A DNA stretch of 64,000 nt from Amoebidium appalachense (Eukaryota > Ichthyosporea), in contig CAVNZM010000015.1 in the NCBI GenBank assembly GCA_963693365.1, positions 6,039,507-6,103,506 of the forward strand. Direction: 5' to 3'. The translations under genes were made by a program, and so were the position numbers. Positions within the stretch are counted from its first letter, which is position 1. The number at the start of each line of letters is the position of its first letter. This document shows positions 1 through 18,958 of this stretch, piece after piece. The notes under the pieces were generated by a model. It did no database searches, was not told where the DNA came from, and saw only the letters and a list, made by a program, of their open reading frames with translations.

Positions 1-37
1 GCTGTATCTGTCGACGCTTATCGCGCCCTACATCAAC

Positions 38-913
38 ATGGACACACCCTCCAAAGCCAGGACACGTGTGCGGATCCTGCTGCCCGGGGGCGGCGTCAAG
101 GGCTGCTTCCAAGTCGGGTTCATGCAGGGGATGCTCGCTTCGGGGCTGTACCGGGTCGACAGGGTGTACGGCACGTCCGTCGGCGCGCTGGTGGCGCCGT
201 TCGTGGTTGCCGACCGCCTGGACGACCTGGCGCGCGAGCTGGGGGAGCTGAAGTGCGTGGAGGACATTGTGGAACCGTGGGGTGGCGCAATGGCGCTGCT
301 TCCGAAAACCTGGAGGACGGTTGTCCGGTCAATGCTGTACGGGGCGGCGTACAGCCGCTTCACCCTGCAGGAGCGTGCGGCGGCGCTTCTGGAGGGCATC
401 GACGCGGACATCTACACGCGCTGCCACTGCGTCGCCTGGGACTTCCTCAACAAGAAGGAGCGGTGGTTCACAGGGCCCGAGTACCAGGTCGGCATGCGCG
501 CGTCTTCGGCCCTTCCACTCGCGGTCCCCCCCGTCGAGTACGGCGGCACCGTGTTTCTGGACGGCGGCGTCTCTGAGCTGGTGCCCCTCACCAAAGCACT
601 CGAGGATGCCGCAGATGGGTTCGACAGCATCTACGTCACGGTGCTGTGCGACTCGCTGGCGCACTGCCCCGCAGAATCCGTGCCAAAAACGGGCATGGAG
701 CTCTGCTATGCGCTGCAGCGTGACTCGAGCACCGAGCTAGCGGCCACCGAGTTCGCCAACCTCCGCACCCGCCTCGGAGATCGCCTCGTGGTGGTCGCTC
801 CGGAGCGGAGGCTGTTTGCGTCGCCCATGGACGTCGACCCCGGGAAGGTCGCGCAGGCGCTTGCGGATGGCCGCACGGCGTTTGCTACCTGGGCCGCCGC
901 AGCACGTCAATAA
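38..913 (+). CDS. Patatin-like phospholipase (acyl hydrolase)
   Basis: The 291-residue intron-less frame carries the three patatin signatures in order. These are a glycine-rich oxyanion-hole loop GGGVKG (residues ~17-22), a nucleophile elbow GTSVGA (GxSxG, ~46-51) and a catalytic-aspartate DGG motif (~176-178, in FLDGGVSEL). The family uses a Ser-Asp dyad to hydrolyse acyl esters of phospholipids or galactolipids. The frame is open upstream to the window edge with no stop, so the ATG at 38 may not be the true start. An AATAAA at 908-913 overlaps the stop codon, which implies a very short 3' UTR. No signal peptide or membrane segment is evident. Neighbouring frames look virus-like and equally compact, so a viral origin is possible. 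The lipase family call is firm; substrate and origin are inference. Confidence 0.82.
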   Translation: MDTPSKARTRVRILLPGGGVKGCFQVGFMQGMLASGLYRVDRVYGTSVGALVAPFVVADRLDDLARELGELKCVEDIVEPWGGAMALLPKTWRTVVRSMLYGAAYSRFTLQERAAALLEGIDADIYTRCHCVAWDFLNKKERWFTGPEYQVGMRASSALPLAVPPVEYGGTVFLDGGVSELVPLTKALEDAADGFDSIYVTVLCDSLAHCPAESVPKTGMELCYALQRDSSTELAATEFANLRTRLGDRLVVVAPERRLFASPMDVDPGKVAQALADGRTAFATWAAAARQ

Positions 914-1010
914 ACCCAACCCGAGTCGAGTCCATATCTGTCGTCCTCGGTCACCCATCCGCGCCGCCTGGGGGCCAGTGGGGGCCTGGGTGGCGGGGGG
1001 TGGCTTGCGT

Positions 1011-1081
1011 GGCATGGGTGGCACGCGAGGCTCATGCCGCCGGCGAGACCACCGTGCCTGCCGTGCCCCTCCCGGCCACCC
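1011..1081. repeat. GC-rich palindromic repeat, copy 1 (copy 2 at ~1990-2070)
   Basis: Both copies begin GGCATGGGTGGC, continue CGCGAGGC, then have CGAGACnnCnGTGCCT and end CCTCCCnGCCAC. Each also contains CATGCC, the inverse of its GGCATG start, so each can fold. Copy 1 lies ~100 bp downstream of the lipase stop. Copy 2 lies inside the zinc-finger frame, where it appears to separate two protein modules. It may be a terminator-like hairpin or a small dispersed repeat. Confidence 0.6.
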
Positions 1082-1488
1082 GGGCCCTGCGCAGGCCCGC
1101 CCAGCCCCGCCCGGCCACGCTGCGGGGAGCTCCTGTGTCCTGGCAAGACCTTCTCGGTTCACTTGCATAGCCATGGGGATCTTACGGCAAGTAGCGACCC
1201 CAACACACACCAAAATGGGTTTTAGTATAAATTATTTGCTTGGGTTGTTCGTTTACTTAGTGGTAGTAAGGTCGAAAGAGTAGTAACTTACTTTTAGAAA
1301 AAAATAAAAAGGGCAAAAATATTTCCAGTCTAAAAATTACCTACGACCTGCCTACCCAGCTACCCCAACCGCGTGGCTATTGTGGCTACTGTGTCCACTT
1401 CTTTCCGACTCACACCCAAACCAGAGATCTCCCTAGCAACGACCAATCAAAAGCCTCCAAAGACCACCCCCGCCCCCGATTTATTTCA

Positions 1489-1597
1489 CTAGCCACACTA
1501 GCCACAGAGAGAAAAAGTAGCCACACTAGCCACAGAGGACCCAATGGCGCGATTTGATTGGCTGTCGGATCTGGTCACGTTCTAGCCACTAGCCACA
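1489..1597 (+). repeat. Short direct repeats, CTAGCCACA
   Basis: About six copies of CTAGCCACA or near variants occur as three pairs (1489/1498, ~1517/1526, 1582/1589). A related GTGGCTA motif lies at 1372-1390. The spacing could suit clustered transcription-factor sites upstream of whatever is expressed here; no function can be shown. Confidence 0.6.
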
Positions 1598-1617
1598 CAA
1601 CACGACACACAAGCACG

Positions 1618-2331
1618 CTACACTCCGATAAGTTTGCGATCGAGACCATAGCAGCGTGTAAAGTCTGAAGCGGCCTCACAACCTTCAGCGCCGTAGGCTA
1701 TTGTGTTGATGCGGGTGCTCTTAATTTTGCCCAGGATGGCCGTAACTGCAATCCCAAAGTCGCGCTGGGTGGGCCGCTTGGACTTATCGGGTGTGTTGTG
1801 TTCCCACCAGGACTGGTAGAGTTGGAAGAGGGCAGCAGGAGTAACCCTCGCGCCGTCTTCGAACGCGGGCACATCCTCAAACCCGTTCTCGCGCTTCAGC
1901 AGGTCCCGCAGGAACTGCAGCTCCATCGGCCCGCTGAGGTCCTGCAGCTGCCGCTTCAGGGTGGTCATGGGGGGCGGGACACGGTTGGGGGCATGGGTGG
2001 CCCGCGAGGCCCTGGGCCCTGCGAGACTGCTGTGCCTCGCATGCCCTACAGGCCCCTCCCAGCCACGCAGGCCCCGCGCTAGTTTTTGACTGGGCTTGGG
2101 GTGTCTTGGGTGTGCTGCTCCATGTGCCGCTTGAGACTCACTGCGAAACCGCCTCCCACACCCCGCGTGCGTGCACACATGCCGCAGGACACCCGTGTGT
2201 TTGTCGCTGTGCGCCGCGAAGTTGCTGTTGCGTGTTGTGGAATACGTGCAGCCCTCGATGGTGCACCTGTAGACTTTGTACTCCTTGACCATCACAGCGC
2301 CCCTCTCAGGATGACACGTACAGATGTGCAT
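1618..2331 (-). CDS. C2H2 zinc-finger protein with primase C-terminal-like segment
   Basis: The frame is 237 residues. Residues ~22-70 form two zinc fingers: CTIEGC...HSDKH and CTHAGC...HGAAH, both C-x4-C-x12-H-x3-H-like. Residues ~72-120 are low-complexity and are encoded by a GC-rich palindromic repeat that also occurs near 1011. Residues ~122-237, starting at an internal ATG (~1968), have the pattern LYQSWWEHN...KRPTQRDFG, resembling the C-terminal winged-helix part of viral D5/primase-helicase proteins. The frame may therefore be two genes, or a fusion created by the repeat. It diverges from the frame starting at 2402, so the two share a ~70-bp promoter region. The zinc fingers are clear; the primase-like assignment is inference from pattern memory. 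Confidence 0.5.
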   Translation of the reverse strand: MHICTCHPERGAVMVKEYKVYRCTIEGCTYSTTRNSNFAAHSDKHTGVLRHVCTHAGCGRRFRSESQAAHGAAHPRHPKPSQKLARGLRGWEGPVGHARHSSLAGPRASRATHAPNRVPPPMTTLKRQLQDLSGPMELQFLRDLLKRENGFEDVPAFEDGARVTPAALFQLYQSWWEHNTPDKSKRPTQRDFGIAVTAILGKIKSTRINTIAYGAEGCEAASDFTRCYGLDRKLIGV

Positions 2332-2401
2332 GCTTTTACCAAGGGGAGAGAAAAAACATTCTAACCCGGACCACTACAGCGATGGCGGGAAAATATTTTC
2401 T

Positions 2402-2965
2402 ATGCCACCAATAAGAATGCTGGCGAGCCCTACCCCCAAACGTCAGCGCGGCGACGCCGAAGCCACGGTCGCGCGCCGTCTGTTCCTAGCCACGGACGAC
2501 GGACAGCCACGCTTTGTGTCTTCCAGTTGCCTTGGTCGCTGGGCGGATCTGAACCAGATTCTGCAGTTTCTACAGTCGAAGATAGCAAGCGTGGTTCATG
2601 CAAGTAACACGTATATCGTCAAGCTCAGTAGTGGCAACAGGTCTGTTTTTGAGATCATGGGAAAGGACGCAGTCGCTACCAAATTGGCATCGATGCAGTT
2701 TCTGTACATCACAACAGACAAGAAAGGAAACCCGGTGGAGAACTGGTACAAGGGTGAGAACTACCTACTACGTGAGCCTGTGTGCACATGGTTTGGGCGT
2801 ATTGTTTTTGACCCCTCCGACCCCAACTGCACGTCAGATGACAACATATACAACTTCAACATGTACAAGGGCATGGCCTTTGCCCCTGTTGACGGTTTCA
2901 GAGTGGAGATGGAGAGGGTGAGACCCATGCTCTGGCATCTAGATGGAGAGGGTGATGGCAGCTGA
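2402..2965 (+). pseudogene. Fragment resembling viral primase-helicase linker (DUF5906-type)
   Basis: From the ATG at 2402 the frame runs ~187 residues. The recognisable part is WYKGENYLLREPVCTWFGRI followed by VFDPSDPN, YNFNMYKG and a weak MLWHL. That order (W...R, I/V-F-D-P, yN-W/M-y-G, hl) is typical of the segment just before the superfamily 3 helicase domain of giant-virus, polinton-like-virus and virophage primases. No Walker A motif follows. The frame ends at TGA shortly after a local repeat of GATGGAGAGGGTGA (2909 and 2943). Another frame continues with MAADNPIMGNFLAVW, which looks like the expected downstream segment, so a small duplication or frameshift probably broke the gene. It could instead be one exon of a longer gene. 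Confidence 0.5.
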
Positions 2966-3645
2966 CAACCCCATCATGGGCAACTTCCTCGCGGTCTGGC
3001 CCCGAGAGGTTTTCATCTTCTGAACCACTATGCGATTTCTTGTTCAACAAACATGAAGTGAATCAAAAGCGGTTACATCAAACACCACATCAAAGCTGTA
3101 TAACTTGAACCAACCATAAATACCGCCTCCAAAATCACCTCTTTTAAACCAACGCAAAAGAAAAAAAAGCCAAAAAAAAGGGAAAAATTCAAGAGGACTC
3201 GTATGCATGGTGTCACCAAATCAGCTGACAGTCCGTGGCTCGTTAGCCGGGTGATCTGAGTTGTCAGCGCTGGCGATTATGAACAGGTGTAATGGTGCTG
3301 TAAGGTGGACATGCTATACGTTAGCCTACAATGTCATCCTTAGTGGAGTCTCAGCGGAAATCGACAAAAAACACACATAACACAAAATGTTCGTAAGTGT
3401 TTGGGCCACTTCTCTGTCTTTCCCTCCCTCACTGATGAATCTGGCAGATCGATGCATCGGACGATCTGAGGCGATCGAGATTTCCCGCCATGTTTACCAA
3501 TCTGGTTAAAACATAAGATAAAGCATTGGTCTAGATGGGAAATAGATCTATTCCTCCCGGGCCTGGGCCTCCGGACGAGGAGAGGAGCGGCCCATGAGTT
3601 CGAAGTTGTTTTTGTCTCAGTGAAGCTTAAGAGAGAGAGGGCGAC

Positions 3646-3729
<84 letters not shown>

Positions 3730-4414
3730 TATTTCTAATAGCTGCATAGGAGAGTTACGCGCTTAAAGCTAACTAGGGCCTTCATTCTCACATCTTCAGG
3801 CTTGTGCACATGCAACATTGCCCGTTGCCAGATGTACTATTAGTTACCTTCACTGTTACAAACCGGTCGGGGCATCATTTGAGCACCATGTTGTGGCAAC
3901 AAGATAGACCTCTCGGTTTTTTAATTAGGCCTAGGCCGAGTTCTTCTAGGATGGCTTTTAGGTGCTTTTGTGAGTCCAAGAGGTATGAGTGCCCCCCCCC
4001 CCCCCCCCCCTCCCCCGGCCCCCCCCTCCCCCCCTCCCCCCTCCCCTCCGTGCTCATCTCACCCTCTCTCCCTCTCCTCTATCCGTGATCTTCCTCCCCC
4101 CTCTCCCCCCTCCCACCGCCCCCCACCCTCCTTGCTTTCCTCCCCCCAGCCCTATCCTGTATCTTTTTGAAACACTATGGCTGAGACAGATGGTTTCAGC
4201 CATGGTGTTCACGTGAGCCGTTGTAGCGCATGCAGAAACCAATATGGACACACAGGGCCTTTCAACTCTGTGTGTTTCAGTTTTTCCGATCTCTATTCCT
4301 ACACCGGCTACCCATGCACTTTGTCAAGAGACCTCTTGCGTGCCCTAACTGGCTCTCAGTCTTGTTTTCAGCACGGGAGGTGTCGGGTACACATAGCTTT
4401 TACGACTATTTCAA

Positions 4415-4445
<31 letters not shown>

Positions 4446-4831
4446 CCCAACACTCACACCCACACCCACACACACACACAATGAAGCAAAAGGTGAAATG
4501 TATTGAAATACTGCTCTAATACAAAATATTCTAGTCCCCCCTGCCCCCTCTCCCCCTCTCCCGCTTCCCCTCCCCCCCCTCCCCTCGTCACCACCCTCCC
4601 CCCCCCCCCCCCCCTCACCCCCCACCTCCCCCCCCCCCCCCCCCCCCCCAATACACAAAATAAGTGTATAAAGTGGAATATAATGAAATACTACATACCC
4701 CCCCCCCCCCCCCACCCTTCTCCCCTCTACTGCAGCCCGCCCTTCCTCCCCCCTCCCCCCACCCCCCCCCCCCCCCCACCCCCACCCCCTCCCTCCCCCG
4801 GCCCAAAAAATAACCCGTGCACCACCTGCAG
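2966..4831. other. Non-coding region before the methyltransferase exons
   Basis: I see no supported gene. Bases 3040-3210 are AT-rich. 3649-3725 is an (AG)n tract. 4000-4150 and 4415-4800 are C-rich with long C runs. The missing first exon of the methyltransferase gene, including its start codon and any mitochondrial presequence, probably lies in this interval but I could not identify it with confidence. Confidence 0.5.
3649..3725 (+). repeat. (AG)n microsatellite
   Basis: This is an uninterrupted AG dinucleotide run of about 77 bases. Frames that read through it as Leu-Ser repeats are not genes. Confidence 0.97.
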
Positions 4832-12807
<7,976 letters not shown>

Positions 12808-13376
12808 GATGCCATGCTTACCATATTTGGAAGTGGTGGCGTGGATAACCCTAAATAGCCTGGAGGGCATGAATGACCTTATATGTATGTAAATCGGATC
12901 TAACGAGAAAAACTCTAGTGGTGATGTTCGTTTTTGCTGGTGATATTGGCTAATAAGTATGAATATCAGAATGAAATATAACCATAAATCATGATGGTGG
13001 TGTGTATCAGTGCGTACCATATATGGTCATAACGGCGTATGAATGTCAGCTCAGATCCCCGGCACAAATGGTCATATCGAGCATGAATAATTTTAATGTC
13101 GAGTACGAGATATCCCCAAAAGCCTCAGTGCCCACCAGTACTGGGGAAGTGGGCAAGGTAGCTTCTATTGAACAGACAGTCTGCGTGACGCAAGTGCACA
13201 CATTTGCTGTGAACCACATGGGGACAAGGAATTTCGATGACTGGTCAATACATGAATAAATGGTGGTGAGCTCATAATGATCCCTAACGGCTATACAAGC
13301 ACTTAGCACCATGTATGGTAAATACAGCAGAAATACATGTACAACACCTCAACCCCTCAATACCTCAATACCTCAA
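12808..13376. other. Intergenic, nothing recognised
   Basis: Mixed-composition sequence between two convergent genes. There is a small CCTCAATA direct repeat at ~13348-13378. I see no motif or frame worth calling. Confidence 0.55.
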
Positions 13377-13901
13377 TCATTTAGTTGTTTGCACACTGGG
13401 CAACTGTGATGCTTGGTCTGTGGCGTTTTTCTTGAACGGGTAGTCAGCCGACAGCCCCGTGCGCACAAGGGCGTCCCACGTGTCCACCAGGGACCTTGCA
13501 CGTGATGTCTCCATCTCCTTAGCCTGGAGCTGCATGTCCCTCTCATGCAGTTTCGCTTTCAGCTTCTCCCTTTCTTCCTCCTGCTTCTCTTTCAGCTCCA
13601 TTTCGCTTCGCAGCCGGGCCTCCCTCTCTTCCTCCTGCTTCTCCTTCAGCTCCATTTCGCTTCGCAGCCGGGCCTCCCTCGCTTCCTCCAGCTTCTCCTT
13701 CAGCTTCTCCATCTCTTCCTGATGCTTCACCTTCAGCTCCATTTCGCTTCGCAGCCGGGCCACCTCAGCCTTGCCGCGCTCCACGTAGATGGTGCATGCG
13801 ACAATTACTGCAGCAAATCCTACCCATGTTCCAACGACCGGAGTGCTTTTCTTGAAGCTTTCCAGCACAACTTGGAAAGTACTTGCAGAAGGGCTGGCCA
13901 T
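13377..13901 (-). CDS. Membrane-anchored coiled-coil protein, unknown function
   Basis: The 174-residue frame starts MASPSAS. One hydrophobic segment (residues ~24-40, VVGTWVGFAAVIVACTI) is followed by a long charged helix. That helix holds three copies of a unit built on ARLRSEMELKEKQEEER (~48-115), which is coiled-coil heptad-like. It resembles generic anchored coiled-coil proteins of organelle outer membranes, but no named family is recognisable. The copies are nearly identical at the nucleotide level, so the number of helix units may vary between alleles. No intron is needed. The start is the only ATG before the hydrophobic segment. Confidence 0.6.
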   Translation of the reverse strand: MASPSASTFQVVLESFKKSTPVVGTWVGFAAVIVACTIYVERGKAEVARLRSEMELKVKHQEEMEKLKEKLEEAREARLRSEMELKEKQEEEREARLRSEMELKEKQEEEREKLKAKLHERDMQLQAKEMETSRARSLVDTWDALVRTGLSADYPFKKNATDQASQLPSVQTTK

Positions 13902-14689
13902 GTCTGAAATCTGTGAAACTGCGTGTCAGTCAACTCTGACGTCAGACGACATTATCATGTGCCGTTCGTTCGTTCTCAAATTCTGTAAGATCTTTCCGAG
14001 GATTAAAATATACATAAATTCATATTAATTCTCAGGCAGCACCTACACTACACCTACTGAAAACCAGGGTGTGTATACACTAATACTATGCCCTAGTTAA
14101 CATATGCAGGCTAGGAGAAGCTGTCATCTTCCCATGATTAACGGCAAGACTTAGAAGTTGAGTTTTTATACATGTTTATTAGTTTGTTGTAGTTTGTTTC
14201 CTTTTCCCTTTTCCTTTCTTCCTTTCTTTCTTTCCTTTCCGTTTCCGTGTGCACAGATATCTTAGATCTATGTACACATCGAGCTATTTGGCCCGCGCAC
14301 ACGTATTGTTGTTTGCGTCAATGTCTAAATAAGTTGTCCAATCAGATCTCGTTATATTTTCCCAAATATAGTAACCTACATTCCTGATTAATTCTATTCG
14401 ATTCCTTTCCCATTCCATTCCTTTCTATCCTCATTCCTTTTCCTTCTTTTCCCACGACGTAGCATTGCTCTATGTCCCCCAACTATTAGGAATACTTATA
14501 TTTAGACGTGTTATGTTAAGAACATGTATAAATATATGATGTGAACTAATAGATACATAAGTGGTTTCATTTTGTTAAATGTTTCCGTACTTTTATTATT
14601 AGAAGATTACTTTCATTAGAGGATTGCGTTTTATCTTCTATGTGTCGACACATCAGCAATCTTGCGCGAACATCCAAAACATATCAAAC
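13902..14689. other. Intergenic, AT-rich with TTTCC-rich stretches
   Basis: Pyrimidine-rich stretches (TTCCTTTCTTTCC, 14200-14240 and 14396-14455) occur. No supported gene, RNA or mobile element. Confidence 0.5.
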
Positions 14690-16160
14690 CCATCTAGGAT
14701 ATGCAACTGTATATTAATGGATATCCTTTGGATATACACACGATATGTAGGATGGTTTCAGTCGAACATATCAATACCATCCACTGGATATATACAACAT
14801 GTCTATTTCCTCCTGACCTCCAACCAATGTCCAATATATATGTAGTTGCATGCTTAGATAGTGATCAAGATATTGCACCCCCAATAGATATCACATATGG
14901 ATTTCCATGCTGTACCTCCATTGGGCATCGTTGTGATATAACATATCTGGATATGCAATCAATGCTTATATGGATACATAAGTGCACCTATAATGGCCAT
15001 TAAATACACATTAGATGCATATCATCGGAATGCAGACATCAAACGCCATCTGGTTGGTTCGGCATGTATTGGATATTAGACAGATGCCCACAATGGATAT
15101 TGACGCTGGATATCCAATTATGGAATTTCAACTGCATTCCTCCGTTGGATAGCTATATGGATATGTAACATTCTGGATATCCATTTGGATGCTTAGCTGT
15201 ATATTAGACTGGATCCGTAACAACATATCCAATACATGACTGACACGGATATCCGATCAAAACCCCCATACAGATATCAAGATATCCCTGTCGCAAGACA
15301 TGCAATACACCTAACAAGTATATCCAATGGCGGTCTATAGTGGATGTCCATATTGGATATCCATTGAAATATCCAGATGGATCGCTAATACATGTGCACT
15401 TGACCCCAAGGGCTAATGAACAATGCATGCCCATATTGGATACGTTCAATGGATATCCATTCCGATATCCAGATACATACGCATTTGTTTGTCCACTAGA
15501 CCCTCCTATAATAACCAAAGCATGACGATTCTACATATCCAATTAGATCACCAAATATGGCTCTGACGGTTATCCATATACACCCGCACGCTGATGTCCA
15601 ATAGACAATCATACTAAGACACAATGGATAGCTATACTGGTTATCTAGGCTCAACATCCATACAGATATCTTGATACACCTGCATTTGCCCATCCACTAG
15701 ACCCTAATACTAATATCCAATGCATGACGAAAATACATATATCAATAGACCCCCATACCGATCTCCAACGGCTATCCATATGCACCCCTGCTTATCCACC
15801 CAATATATGTCGATATTCATATACAATGCATCACCATTCACAATATCTAAGCTTAATATCCAACATGATATGCGGATACATATACACCTACATATGCACT
15901 CGGCACCTATGTTGATACCTAATACATGAAAAACAAACATATCAAAGTAGATGCCCAACCTAATGCCTAACACTTAACAAACATACATGTTTTGGGATAT
16001 CCATTTACACCCGTATCTAATACTCAAAATATCACTATAACAGCTATCTGGGTTGATACCCATACAGATAGCCAGATACATCTGTAGCTACATCTCTAGG
16101 GTATATCCACTGGATCAATTGCATAATTTTGGTAGGCTGTATATCTGTAGCATATCTATT
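14690..16160. repeat. Degenerate GGATAT/ATATCC-rich repeat field
   Basis: For nearly 1.5 kb the hexamers GGATAT and ATATCC recur every few tens of bases on both strands, often as TGGATATCCA palindromes. They are embedded in recurring phrases such as CCATATTGGATATCCAT, CCAATACATGA and CACCTGCAT. The unit has decayed too far for me to fix its length. Translations are short and random. Confidence 0.65.
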
Positions 16161-16438
16161 AGGGTGTATTTGATATGTAATAAGGCATTTCCGGATAAAC
16201 ATTATACATCTTTACCGATCCATCGCATAACCATATGATGGCTAATGACCACCATTGATAAATAATTTATGTCTGGTCTTATATCTATCACATAAGTAAT
16301 ACTTATCCCCGGCACAAAGTTACACAACCACGTTATACTCGGTTCCACAAATCAAGGGGAAGAAATAGATAAAAACTTTGAAGGGAAGAAAAAAAAAAGA
16401 AAAAATATAGTTTAGTGACAAACACACACACACATGAG

Positions 16439-16515
<77 letters not shown>

Positions 16516-16543
16516 GTCACCCACAAACACACACACACATGAG

Positions 16544-16588
<45 letters not shown>

Positions 16589-16617
16589 GGGGGGGGGGTA
16601 ACATTAAAAAAAGTTAC

Positions 16618-16849
16618 CTTGCATGATAACGTCGTCCTCGGTGTCCCTGAGGTTGTCTTCTTCTCCATCATCAGTCTGAGGGAATGGGATCCCTACATCC
16701 TCCCCCTCCACCGCCTCCAACAGCTCCTCCAAAGAAACATCGGGGGCCTCGTCTTCCACAATTAAATTGGCCCCCCTCTCCTCCTCCAGACCCATGACGA
16801 TGGTCCTACGCAAATCCAGGGCATCCCAACGCCGTACCTTGGTTGCTAC
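16618..16849 (-). CDS. Internal exon of an unidentified gene
   Basis: The 232-base frame is open, begins after a textbook acceptor (TTTCTGCTTTCTCAG on the minus strand, ending at 16850) and ends at a donor (GCAAG then GTAACTTT, from 16617). The peptide runs ATKVRRWDALDLRRTIVMG, then is strongly acidic (EEERG, EDEAPDVSLEELLEAVEGED, TDDGEEDNLRDTEDD). No family is recognised. Neighbouring exons were not found, and both flanks are AC microsatellites. A C run follows the donor within 20 bases, as in the methyltransferase gene. Confidence 0.5.
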
Positions 16850-16945
16850 CTGAGAAAGCAGAAAGCAACAGAACGTGTGCGAGAATGTGGGACCTATACA
16901 AACAGTACATACACACAACGCCTGAGGGGACTAAAAAGATTCATA

Positions 16946-16982
<37 letters not shown>

Positions 16983-17092
16983 CACAGTGTCACACACACA
17001 CACACACACACACACACAAGCACAGTGTCACACACACACACACACACACACACACTGGCACACACACACACACACACACACACAACCACGAG

Positions 17093-17177
<85 letters not shown>

Positions 17178-17230
17178 CGAGGCACACACACACCACACAC
17201 ACACACACACAAACCCGAGGCACACACACA

Positions 17231-17328
<98 letters not shown>

Positions 17329-17588
17329 CCACGAGGCACACACACACACACACACACACATACAAGCACCGTGACGAGGCACACACACACACACACACAC
17401 AAGCACGAGGCACACACACACAAGCACCGTGACGAGGCACACACACACACACACACACAAGCACGAGGCACACACACACAAGCACCGTGACAAGGCACAC
17501 ACACACACACACACACAAGCACGAGGCACACACACACAAGCACCGTGACGAGGCACACACACACACACACACAAGCACGAGGCACACA

Positions 17589-17667
<79 letters not shown>

Positions 17668-17706
17668 CGAGGCACACACACACGTACACACATTCTGGGA
17701 CACACA

Positions 17707-17756
<50 letters not shown>

Positions 17757-17788
17757 CGAGGCACACACACACATACACACATTCTGGG

Positions 17789-17820
<32 letters not shown>

Positions 17821-17967
17821 ACACACACACACATACACACACACACACATACACACACAAGCACCGTGACGAGGCACACACACACACACACACACAAGCA
17901 CGAGGCACACACACACAAGCACCGTGACGAGGCACACACACACACACACACAAGCACGAGGCACACA

Positions 17968-18022
<55 letters not shown>

Positions 18023-18053
18023 CGAGGCACACACACACACACACAAACACGAG

Positions 18054-18095
<42 letters not shown>

Positions 18096-18096
18096 A

Positions 18097-18151
<55 letters not shown>

Positions 18152-18220
18152 ACACACACACATACACACACAAGCACCGTGACGAGGCACACACACACAC
18201 ACACAAGCACGAGGCACACA

Positions 18221-18251
<31 letters not shown>

Positions 18252-18282
18252 GCGCGTGCGCGCGCGCGCACACACACACACA
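16946..18282. repeat. 1.3-kb (AC)n tract with higher-order ACGAGGC units
   Basis: The AC array is interrupted by CACGAGGCAC, GCACCGTGACGAGGC and ATTCTGGGAC. Between ~17366 and 17580 the interruptions form a higher-order unit of ~58 bases repeated about four times, with another pair at 17860-17960. It ends in a CG-rich stretch (18238-18268). A smaller AC array lies at 16440-16586. Long frames here reading as Thr-His or Cys-Val repeats are artefacts. Confidence 0.95.
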
Positions 18283-18930
18283 TCTATGAAAACTACTCCG
18301 GGACGTGTGTTGCCTCTAGGGGGACATCCCCTTGGACGAAAGTGAACCTGCAATGGTTGTAAACCACGGCAAGCCCCCAGTCATCAATTTATTGATCCGT
18401 GAGGTCCTTGTGCCCAAAAAACGGGGGAAGTCTTCAAGCCCCGTGAAAAAACAGCACGTATGTGGGGATCAATGGGGGTTGAGTGTAGGGTGTAGGTGGG
18501 TGGGTGAAAAGAAAATATAGCTGTAAAGCTGTAGGTGCTAAACACAGAAGATGTGTTTGTTGCTTGCTGATCTGCTAAAAACTGTCGTGCTTATATACCT
18601 AAGGCTACCGAACTGAGCCAATCAAAATCGATCTAGTGTTATGTGAAATCTGATCCTGAGCCAATCAAACTTGGTCTAGTGATCTGTGGAATCTGATGTT
18701 TTGATCGGCTAATAGGTGCCCGTATGCGGGCCGCCGAACGCGAACTGCTAAAACATGAAACGAAGCCTGTTGATATCGGACACCCATCCTACGTGTTTAC
18801 CCAGAAAAATATTTATGTCAATCTTTTCCACAAATAAAACCTCTATGAAAACTACTCCGGGACGTGTGTTGCCTCTAGGGGGACATCCCCTTGGACGAAA
18901 GTGAACCTGCAATGGTTGTAAACCACGGCA
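18283..18930 (-). repeat. Ngaro-1 3' terminal repeats B2, A2, B1
   Basis: B2 (18283-18371) and B1 (18841-18930) are near-identical ~90-bp repeats containing CTCCGGGACGTGTGTTGCC. A2 (18504-18840) matches A1 at 36157-36493. A2 and B1 abut directly. A 132-bp unique spacer (18372-18503) sits between B2 and A2. The A repeat carries TTATATACC, a likely TATA-type promoter element. Confidence 0.88.
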
Positions 18931-18958
18931 CGAGAGCAGTATGCTTGCTCCAAAGGTT

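Larger units (their letters stand above)
914..1617. other. Intergenic: GC-rich block, then AT-rich block and CTAGCCACA repeats
   Basis: There is no convincing gene. Bases 950-1140 are GC-rich and contain a palindromic repeat (1011-1081) found again near 1990-2070. Bases 1230-1330 are AT-rich. Bases 1489-1597 hold short direct repeats. Confidence 0.6.

Noticed and set aside
3340-3747. Leu-Ser repeat frame across the (AG)n tract
   Set aside because: Microsatellite translation; the flanking residues show no known domain.
16946-18282. Very long frames of Thr-His or Cys-Val repeats
   Set aside because: They are translations of (AC)n/(TG)n microsatellite in every frame, with no composition or motif of a real protein.
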